Numbered from the stretch's first letter, positions 9,437 through 18,366 are shown. The stretch: DNA of 64,000 nucleotides from Dictyostelium firmibasis (GCA_036169595.1 CM069765.1:4746001-4810000), one strand, 5' to 3'. The notes: a model not told the origin generated them from the sequence alone. Translations and numbers: made by a program.

Positions 9437-12362
9437 ACTTACCGGTAGGTGGACGTCTTGTCCACTTCAAACAAGTTTGGAAAGAATTGGGTCTTCCAAA
9501 CTTTTGTCAAGAAGTAGTGAATGGTTTAAAGATTCATCTACTTCCAAACTTCAAACCGATGCTGAACCCAATTCCGATCTCGATGTCAGATGGTCCGAAA
9601 ACGGATTGCATCACAAACGAAGTACAAGAATTGCTACTAGACGATGCTATAGAGCAAGTACTTCCAAACCGTTATTCAAAACTCGTTTTTTACTCCAACG
9701 TGTTTACGGTTCCAAAAGCTGGAACGAATTTACTTCGCCCAGTACTAGATTTAAAAAGATTAAACAAGTTCATCAGCAATCAATCATTCAAGATGGAAGG
9801 AATAAAGAATCTCTCATCAATGTTGAAACAAGGTTATTACATGGTAAAACTCGATATCAAGAAAGCCTATCTTCATATCTTAGTGGACGAAAGATTCAGA
9901 GACCTATTTCGGTTCGTTTGGAAAGGAATTCATTATCGTTGGAAAACGATGCCATTCGGATTATCAACAGCTCCTCGAGTCTTCACAATGTTAATGAGAC
10001 CAGTACTCCAAAGATTAAGAGAAATCAATGTATCAGTAATCGCTTACTTGGACGATCTTCTAATTGTTGGTTCAACAAAAGAAGAATGTACTCTCAATCT
10101 CAACAAAACAATGGACCTTTTGTTAAAACTGGGATTCAAATTAAATCTAGAAAAGAGTGTTTTACGACCAACTCAAACAATAACATTTCTCGGGTTAGAA
10201 ATCGATTCAATATCAATGAAATTGCTTGTCCCAGAGAAAAAGAAAAAGAGTGTCATCAAAGAAATAAGAAACTTTCTAAAACTGGATTCATGTTCTCTAA
10301 GAAAGTTAGCTGGTTTAAAAGGAAAGCTTATTGCATTGAAAGATGCAGTAATACCATTCCGTCTATACACTCGACAAACAAACAAGTTCCATTGTCAAAG
10401 TTTAATTATCGCAAATGGAAATTGGGATCAATCATTTACAATCCCTCAAGAAGTAAAGATAGAAATATCAAATTGGTTAAAACTCTTAAACCAATGGAAT
10501 GGAAAAGAAATAAGTCTTTTTCCAAGTTACGATTATGTGTTAACAACAGATGCATCAGAATCAGGTGCAGGTGCAACTCTAAAGAAAGGAAACAAGCTCA
10601 TACAAACTTGGTCTTTCCAATGGTCAACCGATCAATCAAACATGTCATCGAATCGTCGAGAAATGCTTGCACTATTAATGGCATTTCAAAAACTTTGTCG
10701 AAAGTTAAAGAGCTGCAATCTAAAAGTTCAAACCGACAACACAACAACTCTATCGTATATCAACCGTCAAGGTGGTCAAATCCAGAACCTATCGATTCTC
10801 TTCGAACAACTTTGGGAACAATGTCTCAAGAAGAAAATCAATCTGATCGGGGAACACATTCCAGGATTCTTCAATGTCAAAGCCGATCACCTCAGTCGTC
10901 TATCAGAGATGAATCACAAATTATCCAAGCCGATCAAGAGTTACAACTGGCAACTCAAAAAAGAAGTGTTCAATCGAATTCAACTCCAATTCGGTCAAAT
11001 TCAAATGGATCTGTTTGCATCTCATCTGAATCATCAAACAATCAACTACTCAACAATGAAAATGAATACCCTTCAACTCGATTGGAGTCAATGGAACCAA
11101 TGTCTCGCCTTTCCACCTCCAATACTTTTGCCTTCTGTGATGGAGAAGATGAACTTATTGAGTTCGAAGATGGTTTCTATAATACTGATCTTTCCAATAT
11201 GGAGGTCAGCAACTTGGTATCCAATGATTCAAGCTCAAGTTCCTCGTCATCATCGCCATCTGTTTCCTCAAGTACTGGGTACATTCCAGGAAGTATTGAC
11301 CAAAGAATCAATTCAGTCAATACCAATTCAAATCCAACAACGTTGGAAGTTGGGGATTATTCAACTTTCCAATCTTATGTAAAATCTATAATTGGAACTC
11401 AAAAGTCAAGTACATCTACCTTGTTTATGAACTCTTGGCAACCTTCTACACTCAAGGTTTATGATTCAAATTATTCAAAATTTTTCAATTTCTGTTCGAA
11501 AAACAATCTCAAACCTTCAAACATAACATTGGTAGTTTTCATGGATTATCTTACATATCTATTCAAGTTACAACCTCCATTAGCATATTCAACAATCAAC
11601 AGCCATCGTTCAATGTTAAATCAATTATTAGTTCTAAAGAATCAATCTGAAATTGTTAATGACCCATTCATTACAAGAATTATGACTGGTATCCATAAAT
11701 TGCGTCCAACAAACACAAAATATAATGAAATTTGGGATGCAAATCAAGTGTTCAAATACTTATCAACAATTAAATTGTATCCAAAGTTTACATACATATC
11801 TCTTTTACACAAAACAATTGTATTATGTAAAATGTTTAGTTTAGCAAGATCATCAGATTTAATTAAATGGTCTTTCAACGATTTATACATTGATGAACAC
11901 TATATCAAAGGACCAGTTATTAATGCAAAAGAACAAAGAAATTCAAAGAATAATACTGCTAATATTTCAGTAATTGAATTAACGTCATTAGATGACTCTA
12001 ATTCAAGTGTTTGTCCAGTACTTCATCTTAGAAGATATCTTAAAAGTGCTGAACCTAAAAGAACTACAAAATCTGGTAGCTCTGTTTTTATTTTATCAAA
12101 TGGTGATCCAATATCAATAGATAATATTAATTCTATTGTCAAATCATACCTCTCTAAATCAGGTATTGACATTACAAAGTTCAAATCTCACTCTACTCGT
12201 TCCGCTATGGCTTCTCTGTTATTGTCTAACAATGTACCATTTCATGTCGTCAAGAGGATGGGTCGTTGGAAATCAAATGAAACAATAGATACCTTCTATG
12301 ATAAAAGAATTATTGGTGAAAAATCTGGTGGTTTCTTAAATACTGTAGTCAAACTTTCATAA
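9165..12362 (+). CDS. DIRS-alpha tyrosine recombinase ORF (1065-codon open frame)
   Basis: The last third or so is a tyrosine recombinase that would insert the circular DNA intermediate. Candidate catalytic residues are R895 (LARSSDL), H1009 and R1012 (HSTRSA), W1035 (MGRWKS) and Y1045 (DTFYDK). The SAM-like core-binding part lies upstream (STLKVYDSNYSKF, TINSHRSMLNQLL). The first 650 or so codons overlap the RT/RNase H/methyltransferase gene in another frame and make a Ser/Arg-rich sequence with no domain I recognise. The true start is uncertain: it could be this ATG or one near the end of the RT gene. Confidence 0.8.
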   Translation: MKQNNHYQKVVINQNQDLRNHLIITTIITIITTQVVIKLMETVVIVNPIVGVMADPTTSMDPKVLLQQVATIPSLETVPTTTTVFRRTRSKLTGRWTSCPLQTSLERIGSSKLLSRSSEWFKDSSTSKLQTDAEPNSDLDVRWSENGLHHKRSTRIATRRCYRASTSKPLFKTRFLLQRVYGSKSWNEFTSPSTRFKKIKQVHQQSIIQDGRNKESLINVETRLLHGKTRYQESLSSYLSGRKIQRPISVRLERNSLSLENDAIRIINSSSSLHNVNETSTPKIKRNQCISNRLLGRSSNCWFNKRRMYSQSQQNNGPFVKTGIQIKSRKECFTTNSNNNISRVRNRFNINEIACPREKEKECHQRNKKLSKTGFMFSKKVSWFKRKAYCIERCSNTIPSIHSTNKQVPLSKFNYRKWKLGSIIYNPSRSKDRNIKLVKTLKPMEWKRNKSFSKLRLCVNNRCIRIRCRCNSKERKQAHTNLVFPMVNRSIKHVIESSRNACTINGISKTLSKVKELQSKSSNRQHNNSIVYQPSRWSNPEPIDSLRTTLGTMSQEENQSDRGTHSRILQCQSRSPQSSIRDESQIIQADQELQLATQKRSVQSNSTPIRSNSNGSVCISSESSNNQLLNNENEYPSTRLESMEPMSRLSTSNTFAFCDGEDELIEFEDGFYNTDLSNMEVSNLVSNDSSSSSSSSSPSVSSSTGYIPGSIDQRINSVNTNSNPTTLEVGDYSTFQSYVKSIIGTQKSSTSTLFMNSWQPSTLKVYDSNYSKFFNFCSKNNLKPSNITLVVFMDYLTYLFKLQPPLAYSTINSHRSMLNQLLVLKNQSEIVNDPFITRIMTGIHKLRPTNTKYNEIWDANQVFKYLSTIKLYPKFTYISLLHKTIVLCKMFSLARSSDLIKWSFNDLYIDEHYIKGPVINAKEQRNSKNNTANISVIELTSLDDSNSSVCPVLHLRRYLKSAEPKRTTKSGSSVFILSNGDPISIDNINSIVKSYLSKSGIDITKFKSHSTRSAMASLLLSNNVPFHVVKRMGRWKSNETIDTFYDKRIIGEKSGGFLNTVVKLS
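9487..11382 (+). CDS. DIRS-alpha RT/RNase H (and methyltransferase-like) ORF
   Basis: The reverse transcriptase has LDIKKAY at residues 122-128 and YLDD at 187-190. RNase H follows with TTDAS (D355), E392, TDN (D417) and KADHLS (D467). A C-terminal region with DLFAS (508-512) and AFPPP (541-545) matches the DAM-like segment of DIRS pol. There is no ATG at 9487. The open frame extends upstream across the end of ORF1 (including VNLPVGGRLVHFKQVWKEL), so translation probably depends on an upstream start, frameshifting or reinitiation. Almost its whole length is also open in a second frame that ends in the recombinase. Both copies in tandem are intact. Confidence 0.88.
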   Translation: MGLPNFCQEVVNGLKIHLLPNFKPMLNPIPISMSDGPKTDCITNEVQELLLDDAIEQVLPNRYSKLVFYSNVFTVPKAGTNLLRPVLDLKRLNKFISNQSFKMEGIKNLSSMLKQGYYMVKLDIKKAYLHILVDERFRDLFRFVWKGIHYRWKTMPFGLSTAPRVFTMLMRPVLQRLREINVSVIAYLDDLLIVGSTKEECTLNLNKTMDLLLKLGFKLNLEKSVLRPTQTITFLGLEIDSISMKLLVPEKKKKSVIKEIRNFLKLDSCSLRKLAGLKGKLIALKDAVIPFRLYTRQTNKFHCQSLIIANGNWDQSFTIPQEVKIEISNWLKLLNQWNGKEISLFPSYDYVLTTDASESGAGATLKKGNKLIQTWSFQWSTDQSNMSSNRREMLALLMAFQKLCRKLKSCNLKVQTDNTTTLSYINRQGGQIQNLSILFEQLWEQCLKKKINLIGEHIPGFFNVKADHLSRLSEMNHKLSKPIKSYNWQLKKEVFNRIQLQFGQIQMDLFASHLNHQTINYSTMKMNTLQLDWSQWNQCLAFPPPILLPSVMEKMNLLSSKMVSIILIFPIWRSATWYPMIQAQVPRHHRHLFPQVLGTFQEVLTKESIQSIPIQIQQRWKLGIIQLSNLM

Positions 12363-12441
12363 TATAAATATATATATGATAATATAAATTAAAAATTTAA
12401 TTCATTAAATTATATTTTATATTAAATATATATATTTATAT
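12363..12441 (+). repeat. DIRS-alpha internal complementary region
   Basis: The first 30 bp or so (ATATAAATATATATATGATA...) are the reverse complement of the outer left ITR at about 7985-8015. The next 50 bp or so are the reverse complement of the outer right ITR at about 12716-12768. This is the DIRS signature used to template circle closure during replication. Confidence 0.85.
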
Positions 12442-12478
12442 TAGCCCCAACCCACCCTCCCTAGTCGGAATTCAATAA

Positions 12479-12768
12479 ATCAAATTGTAAAAGTTTCTGT
12501 GTGGTATTTATAATAAAATGCATTCGTCTGTAAAAATTTCAACAAAAAAAAAAAAAAAAAAATTTTTATTTTTCCCCCACTTTTTTGGCGCACTTATTTG
12601 CGCGGGAAATTTTAACACACCCCACACCACACTTTGCGCAAAATTTTTAAAAATTTAAAAATTATCTTAAATATTTGGGAATAATCAAATAAATAAATGT
12701 ATTCATAATATAAATATATATATTTAATATAAAATATAATTTAATGAATTAAATTTTTAAATAAATCA
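12479..12768 (+). repeat. DIRS-alpha right inverted terminal repeat
   Basis: It is the reverse complement of the left ITR and carries the A-run at 12544-12562 and the GC-rich GGCGCAC/GCGCGGG block. The outer end is AT-rich and longer than the left one. Confidence 0.85.
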
Positions 12769-12970
12769 TTACGCTAGTTTTTTCCCACACTGAAACTTTA
12801 CCTTTATTGTAAGAATTTTTATATTTATTTGTTTTAATTATATAAATAAAATTAGATAGAAATTAGGATGTAGATTGTATGATTATAATATAGAGTTAGT
12901 TAGTGGATATTCAGGTACAGCATTAGTAGTTATATAGTTAGAATAAGTAAACGAGGGGAAACCCCAACAT
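12769..12970 (+). repeat. SKIPPER 3' LTR, second part
   Basis: It continues the LTR interrupted at 7984 and ends GGGGAAACCCCAACA (CA terminus). It matches the reverse complement of 38897-39100. The next base begins truncated DIRS-alpha copy 2. Confidence 0.85.
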
Positions 12971-13084
12971 GTTTAAGATACATTCACACAATTTTTATAC
13001 AAATAATTAATTTATAACAATATTTTTATATATTTTAATTTAATATTATACTAACTCATACAATATTTTAAATTAAATAAAATA

Positions 13085-14137
13085 ATGAACACCACTGTTA
13101 ATAATAACTCTAATGATCAAAGCTATGGCAGTTCATCTACAGATAATAACACAAATTTAATGGATATTAGAATGAAATCAATTGAAGATCAAATAAACAA
13201 ATTAACATTAACATTTAGTAGATACGTTAAAGAACCAATAACATCTAACAATAATATAAGTAAAAATCAAGAGAATAATAACAATTCAGATATAGAGAAT
13301 GAAGATAATGATGATGATTCAAATAATGATGTCGATATACCAACTGAATATCAATTATCTGATTCATTGTTTAATGAATATAAACATTTATTAAACAATC
13401 AAGGTTTACTGGTTGAAGAACAATGTATCCTCAAAAAGAACGATATTTCTGATTTTAATAAAACTTTTTGCTTTCCATCAAATTTTCAAGTTAATGTTGC
13501 TCCATTCGGTACTCCAGATGGTATTACTGCCTCATCTCATCTCAAGAATAATGATTCTGATCTATTCATTGTCGAAAAAAGAATCAATGATATATTGAAA
13601 CCTATCCTCTTGATATCAAACATGTTATCATCTACTGATAATTCTGAAGTCGATACTGAACTATTAAGTTATTTAGCTGATTCTACTATTCTTTTAACTA
13701 TTAATGCACAAGCATCATTAAGTCGTGTTCGTCGTAACAACATATCAAAAGAAATATATGGTTCTGAAGTCGTTCAACCAATCAAGATAAAGGATACTCC
13801 AAAATTATTTGATGAAACTGAAACTGAACGTATAAGAAAGTTATCAAAGGTAATCAGAAAGAATAATGAAACAAAACAATCATTATCAAAAAGTAGTTAT
13901 CAATCAAAATCAAGATTTAAGAAATCATTTAATAATAACAACAATAATAACAATAATAACAACTCAAGTGGTAATAAAACTAATGGAAACAGTAGTAATA
14001 GTAAATCCAATAGTGGGAGTAATGGCCGATCCAACAACTTCAATGGATCCCAAAGTACTGTTGCAGCAGGTAGCAACAATACCAAGTCTGGAAACGGTTC
14101 CAACAACAACTACCGTTTTCCGAAGAACAAGAAGTAA
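13085..14137 (+). CDS. DIRS-alpha ORF1, Gag-like protein (copy 2)
   Basis: The predicted protein is identical to 8384-9436 (350 aa, acidic N-terminus, conserved centre, basic Asn/Ser/Gly tail). The TATA-bearing left ITR is missing upstream and the SKIPPER LTR end lies there instead. Its transcription would need to come from the LTR, from DIRS copy 1 read-through, or from nothing. Confidence 0.78.
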   Translation: MNTTVNNNSNDQSYGSSSTDNNTNLMDIRMKSIEDQINKLTLTFSRYVKEPITSNNNISKNQENNNNSDIENEDNDDDSNNDVDIPTEYQLSDSLFNEYKHLLNNQGLLVEEQCILKKNDISDFNKTFCFPSNFQVNVAPFGTPDGITASSHLKNNDSDLFIVEKRINDILKPILLISNMLSSTDNSEVDTELLSYLADSTILLTINAQASLSRVRRNNISKEIYGSEVVQPIKIKDTPKLFDETETERIRKLSKVIRKNNETKQSLSKSSYQSKSRFKKSFNNNNNNNNNNNSSGNKTNGNSSNSKSNSGSNGRSNNFNGSQSTVAAGSNNTKSGNGSNNNYRFPKNKK

Positions 14138-17063
14138 ACTTACCGGTAGGTGGACGTCTTGTCCACTTCAAACAAGTTTGGAAAGAATTGGGTCTTCCAA
14201 ACTTTTGTCAAGAAGTAGTGAATGGTTTAAAGATTCATCTACTTCCAAACTTCAAACCGATGCTGAACCCAATTCCGATCTCGATGTCAGATGGTCCGAA
14301 AACGGATTGCATCACAAACGAAGTACAAGAATTGCTACTAGACGATGCTATAGAGCAAGTACTTCCAAACCGTTATTCAAAACTCGTTTTTTACTCCAAC
14401 GTGTTTACGGTTCCAAAAGCTGGAACGAATTTACTTCGCCCAGTACTAGATTTAAAAAGATTAAACAAGTTCATCAGCAATCAATCATTCAAGATGGAAG
14501 GAATAAAGAATCTCTCATCAATGTTGAAACAAGGTTATTACATGGTAAAACTCGATATCAAGAAAGCCTATCTTCATATCTTAGTGGACGAAAGATTCAG
14601 AGACCTATTTCGGTTCGTTTGGAAAGGAATTCATTATCGTTGGAAAACGATGCCATTCGGATTATCAACAGCTCCTCGAGTCTTCACAATGTTAATGAGA
14701 CCAGTACTCCAAAGATTAAGAGAAATCAATGTATCAGTAATCGCTTACTTGGACGATCTTCTAATTGTTGGTTCAACAAAAGAAGAATGTACTCTCAATC
14801 TCAACAAAACAATGGACCTTTTGTTAAAACTGGGATTCAAATTAAATCTAGAAAAGAGTGTTTTACGACCAACTCAAACAATAACATTTCTCGGGTTAGA
14901 AATCGATTCAATATCAATGAAATTGCTTGTCCCAGAGAAAAAGAAAAAGAGTGTCATCAAAGAAATAAGAAACTTTCTAAAACTGGATTCATGTTCTCTA
15001 AGAAAGTTAGCTGGTTTAAAAGGAAAGCTTATTGCATTGAAAGATGCAGTAATACCATTCCGTCTATACACTCGACAAACAAACAAGTTCCATTGTCAAA
15101 GTTTAATTATCGCAAATGGAAATTGGGATCAATCATTTACAATCCCTCAAGAAGTAAAGATAGAAATATCAAATTGGTTAAAACTCTTAAACCAATGGAA
15201 TGGAAAAGAAATAAGTCTTTTTCCAAGTTACGATTATGTGTTAACAACAGATGCATCAGAATCAGGTGCAGGTGCAACTCTAAAGAAAGGAAACAAGCTC
15301 ATACAAACTTGGTCTTTCCAATGGTCAACCGATCAATCAAACATGTCATCGAATCGTCGAGAAATGCTTGCACTATTAATGGCATTTCAAAAACTTTGTC
15401 GAAAGTTAAAGAGCTGCAATCTAAAAGTTCAAACCGACAACACAACAACTCTATCGTATATCAACCGTCAAGGTGGTCAAATCCAGAACCTATCGATTCT
15501 CTTCGAACAACTTTGGGAACAATGTCTCAAGAAGAAAATCAATCTGATCGGGGAACACATTCCAGGATTCTTCAATGTCAAAGCCGATCACCTCAGTCGT
15601 CTATCAGAGATGAATCACAAATTATCCAAGCCGATCAAGAGTTACAACTGGCAACTCAAAAAAGAAGTGTTCAATCGAATTCAACTCCAATTCGGTCAAA
15701 TTCAAATGGATCTGTTTGCATCTCATCTGAATCATCAAACAATCAACTACTCAACAATGAAAATGAATACCCTTCAACTCGATTGGAGTCAATGGAACCA
15801 ATGTCTCGCCTTTCCACCTCCAATACTTTTGCCTTCTGTGATGGAGAAGATGAACTTATTGAGTTCGAAGATGGTTTCTATAATACTGATCTTTCCAATA
15901 TGGAGGTCAGCAACTTGGTATCCAATGATTCAAGCTCAAGTTCCTCGTCATCATCGCCATCTGTTTCCTCAAGTACTGGGTACATTCCAGGAAGTATTGA
16001 CCAAAGAATCAATTCAGTCAATACCAATTCAAATCCAACAACGTTGGAAGTTGGGGATTATTCAACTTTCCAATCTTATGTAAAATCTATAATTGGAACT
16101 CAAAAGTCAAGTACATCTACCTTGTTTATGAACTCTTGGCAACCTTCTACACTCAAGGTTTATGATTCAAATTATTCAAAATTTTTCAATTTCTGTTCGA
16201 AAAACAATCTCAAACCTTCAAACATAACATTGGTAGTTTTCATGGATTATCTTACATATCTATTCAAGTTACAACCTCCATTAGCATATTCAACAATCAA
16301 CAGCCATCGTTCAATGTTAAATCAATTATTAGTTCTAAAGAATCAATCTGAAATTGTTAATGACCCATTCATTACAAGAATTATGACTGGTATCCATAAA
16401 TTGCGTCCAACAAACACAAAATATAACGAAATTTGGGATGCAAATCAAGTGTTCAAATACTTATCAACAATTAAATTGTATCCAAAGTTTACATACATAT
16501 CTCTTTTACACAAAACAATTGTATTATGTAAAATGTTTAGTTTAGCAAGATCATCAGATTTAATTAAATGGTCTTTCAACGATTTATACATTGATGAACA
16601 CTATATCAAAGGACCAGTTATTAATGCAAAAGAACAAAGAAATTCAAAGAATAATACTGCTAATATTTCAGTAATTGAATTAACGTCATTAGATGACTCT
16701 AATTCAAGTGTTTGTCCAGTACTTCATCTTAGAAGATATCTTAAAAGTGCTGAACCTAAAAGAACTACAAAATCTTGTAACTCTGTTTTTATTTTATCAA
16801 ATGGTGATCCAATATCAATAGATAATATTAATTCTATTGTCAAATCATACCTCTCTAAATCAGGTATTGACATTACAAAGTTCAAATCTCACTCTACTCG
16901 TTCCGCTATGGCCTCTCTGTTATTGTCTAACAATGTACCATTTCATGTCGTCAAGAAGATGGGTCGTTGGAAATCAAATGAAACAATAGATACCTTTTAT
17001 GATAAAAGAATTATTGGTGAAAAATCTGGTGGTTTCTTAAATACTGTAGTCAAACTTTCATAA
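13866..17063 (+). CDS. DIRS-alpha tyrosine recombinase ORF (copy 2)
   Basis: It is as 9165-12362, with only a few C-terminal changes (SGSS to SCNS, VKRMG to VKKMG). All candidate catalytic residues are kept (R in LARSSD, HSTR, GRW, FYDK). The fragment at 20318-20868 shares the VKKMG version, linking it to this copy rather than copy 1. Confidence 0.8.
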   Translation: MKQNNHYQKVVINQNQDLRNHLIITTIITIITTQVVIKLMETVVIVNPIVGVMADPTTSMDPKVLLQQVATIPSLETVPTTTTVFRRTRSKLTGRWTSCPLQTSLERIGSSKLLSRSSEWFKDSSTSKLQTDAEPNSDLDVRWSENGLHHKRSTRIATRRCYRASTSKPLFKTRFLLQRVYGSKSWNEFTSPSTRFKKIKQVHQQSIIQDGRNKESLINVETRLLHGKTRYQESLSSYLSGRKIQRPISVRLERNSLSLENDAIRIINSSSSLHNVNETSTPKIKRNQCISNRLLGRSSNCWFNKRRMYSQSQQNNGPFVKTGIQIKSRKECFTTNSNNNISRVRNRFNINEIACPREKEKECHQRNKKLSKTGFMFSKKVSWFKRKAYCIERCSNTIPSIHSTNKQVPLSKFNYRKWKLGSIIYNPSRSKDRNIKLVKTLKPMEWKRNKSFSKLRLCVNNRCIRIRCRCNSKERKQAHTNLVFPMVNRSIKHVIESSRNACTINGISKTLSKVKELQSKSSNRQHNNSIVYQPSRWSNPEPIDSLRTTLGTMSQEENQSDRGTHSRILQCQSRSPQSSIRDESQIIQADQELQLATQKRSVQSNSTPIRSNSNGSVCISSESSNNQLLNNENEYPSTRLESMEPMSRLSTSNTFAFCDGEDELIEFEDGFYNTDLSNMEVSNLVSNDSSSSSSSSSPSVSSSTGYIPGSIDQRINSVNTNSNPTTLEVGDYSTFQSYVKSIIGTQKSSTSTLFMNSWQPSTLKVYDSNYSKFFNFCSKNNLKPSNITLVVFMDYLTYLFKLQPPLAYSTINSHRSMLNQLLVLKNQSEIVNDPFITRIMTGIHKLRPTNTKYNEIWDANQVFKYLSTIKLYPKFTYISLLHKTIVLCKMFSLARSSDLIKWSFNDLYIDEHYIKGPVINAKEQRNSKNNTANISVIELTSLDDSNSSVCPVLHLRRYLKSAEPKRTTKSCNSVFILSNGDPISIDNINSIVKSYLSKSGIDITKFKSHSTRSAMASLLLSNNVPFHVVKKMGRWKSNETIDTFYDKRIIGEKSGGFLNTVVKLS
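14188..16083 (+). CDS. DIRS-alpha RT/RNase H ORF (copy 2)
   Basis: The predicted 631-residue frame is identical to 9487-11382, with LDIKKAY, YLDD, TTDAS and AFPPP. It has no ATG at its start, as in copy 1, and overlaps the recombinase frame. The lack of any coding difference from copy 1 indicates very recent duplication or gene conversion. Confidence 0.85.
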   Translation: MGLPNFCQEVVNGLKIHLLPNFKPMLNPIPISMSDGPKTDCITNEVQELLLDDAIEQVLPNRYSKLVFYSNVFTVPKAGTNLLRPVLDLKRLNKFISNQSFKMEGIKNLSSMLKQGYYMVKLDIKKAYLHILVDERFRDLFRFVWKGIHYRWKTMPFGLSTAPRVFTMLMRPVLQRLREINVSVIAYLDDLLIVGSTKEECTLNLNKTMDLLLKLGFKLNLEKSVLRPTQTITFLGLEIDSISMKLLVPEKKKKSVIKEIRNFLKLDSCSLRKLAGLKGKLIALKDAVIPFRLYTRQTNKFHCQSLIIANGNWDQSFTIPQEVKIEISNWLKLLNQWNGKEISLFPSYDYVLTTDASESGAGATLKKGNKLIQTWSFQWSTDQSNMSSNRREMLALLMAFQKLCRKLKSCNLKVQTDNTTTLSYINRQGGQIQNLSILFEQLWEQCLKKKINLIGEHIPGFFNVKADHLSRLSEMNHKLSKPIKSYNWQLKKEVFNRIQLQFGQIQMDLFASHLNHQTINYSTMKMNTLQLDWSQWNQCLAFPPPILLPSVMEKMNLLSSKMVSIILIFPIWRSATWYPMIQAQVPRHHRHLFPQVLGTFQEVLTKESIQSIPIQIQQRWKLGIIQLSNLM

Positions 17064-17461
17064 TATAAATATATATATGATAATATAAATTAAAAATTTA
17101 ATTCATTAAATTATATTTTATATTAAATATATATATTTATATTAGCCCCAACCCACCCTCCCTAGTCGGAATTCAATAAATCAAATTGTAAAAGTTTCTG
17201 TGTGGTATTTATAATGAAATGCATTCGTCTGTAAAAATTTCAACAAAAAAAAAAAAAAAAATTTTTATTTTTCCCCCACTTTTTGGCGCACTTATTTGCG
17301 CGGGAAATTTTAACACACCCCACACCACACTTTGCGCGAAATTTTTAAAAATTTAAAAATTATCTTAAATATTTGGGAATAATCAAATAAATAAATGTAT
17401 TCATAATATAAATATATATATTTAATATAAAATATAATTTAATGAATTAAATTTTTAAATT
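17064..17461 (+). repeat. DIRS-alpha copy 2 internal complementary region and right ITR
   Basis: The internal complementary region is at 17064-17142 and the ITR at about 17180-17461. It is nearly identical to 12363-12768 apart from A-run length. With no left ITR present, the complementary region has no partner on that side. Confidence 0.8.
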
Positions 17462-17479
17462 AAATTATATTTTATATTA
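17462..17479 (+). mobile_element. DIRS-beta fragment (left of TE-C)
   Basis: ATTAAATTATATTTTATATT matches the DIRS-beta internal complementary region at about 50693. The sequence resumes at 19976 after TE-C, so TE-C landed in a DIRS-beta end. Confidence 0.6.
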
Positions 17480-18366
17480 CCCTCCGAAATTTCCTTAAAA
17501 TTGAACCATATTTTAATTGAAATCTAAAATTACTATAAACTTAATTAATGAATGAAAAAAATTGTATATGTGGTAAAAAAAGTAAAAATAAAAACAAAAA
17601 ATAAAAAAATATTATTTTTATTTTTTGGAATTTTCCTAAACACACACCACATTCAAAAATCACCACGTTCAAGTAGCAGGAATTAACAGATACTACCTGA
17701 CACAACTTCTGAAAACCGTACGGGGTAAGTGTGTTTTAATATATATATTAAAAATATTATATATTTTTTAATAATATTAAAATATAAAAAAGTTTATTAA
17801 AAACTATAATTATATCATGGTTTTTTTTTTTTTGGAAATGTGTGGTTTTTTTTTTATAATTAAAAAAATAAAGGTTTTAATTTTTATTTTACTTATTTGT
17901 CATTCAATTTTATTTAAAAGGTAACATAATCTCAATTATAGTAATGTATTTTTTTAATTTTTTTTAAATTTTTTTTTTAAATTTTTTTTTTTTAAATTTT
18001 TTTTTTTAAATTTTTTTTCTAAATTCTTTTTTTGATCACCACAGAACAATAACTCATTTAATTATATAATTTAAATATTTGAATAATAATTAAAAAAATC
18101 TCAATTTTACAAATTTTCATTCGTTTTTTATTTTTTTATTATTTAATATTTTTTTTTTTAAATATTTATTGAATGTATAAAATATCTTACAGAAATTGAC
18201 ATACAAAAACAAAAATGTTCAATAAAAGAGAATCAAATTTCGAAGAAGATTTTAATGTATAAGAGAGGAAAACAAATTCACAGTAACAGAGATAAATTTT
18301 AGATCAATAAAACATACGAATAGTCAGCCATTAATACAACACTTTACATATGATCCAACTAGCTCA

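Larger units (their letters stand above)
7985..12768 (+). mobile_element. DIRS-alpha copy 1, complete
   Basis: The element is about 4.8 kb with inverted terminal repeats (about 7985-8250 and 12479-12768), three ORFs, and an internal complementary region at 12363-12441. It sits inside the SKIPPER 3' LTR. Removing it restores LTR continuity as seen at 38897-39279, with only an AAA shared at the junctions and no real target duplication. That is the DIRS pattern, fitting integration of a circular intermediate by tyrosine recombinase. Confidence 0.9.
12971..17461 (+). mobile_element. DIRS-alpha copy 2, lacking the left ITR
   Basis: From TTTAAGATACATTC onward it is almost base-identical to copy 1 (offset 4701 bp), but the left ITR is absent and the LTR end joins directly to the 5' untranslated leader. 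Both sides share ATGTTTAAG-type sequence, so a microhomology or unequal recombination event is likely. The right ITR ends at about 17461. All ORFs are intact. Confidence 0.85.
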
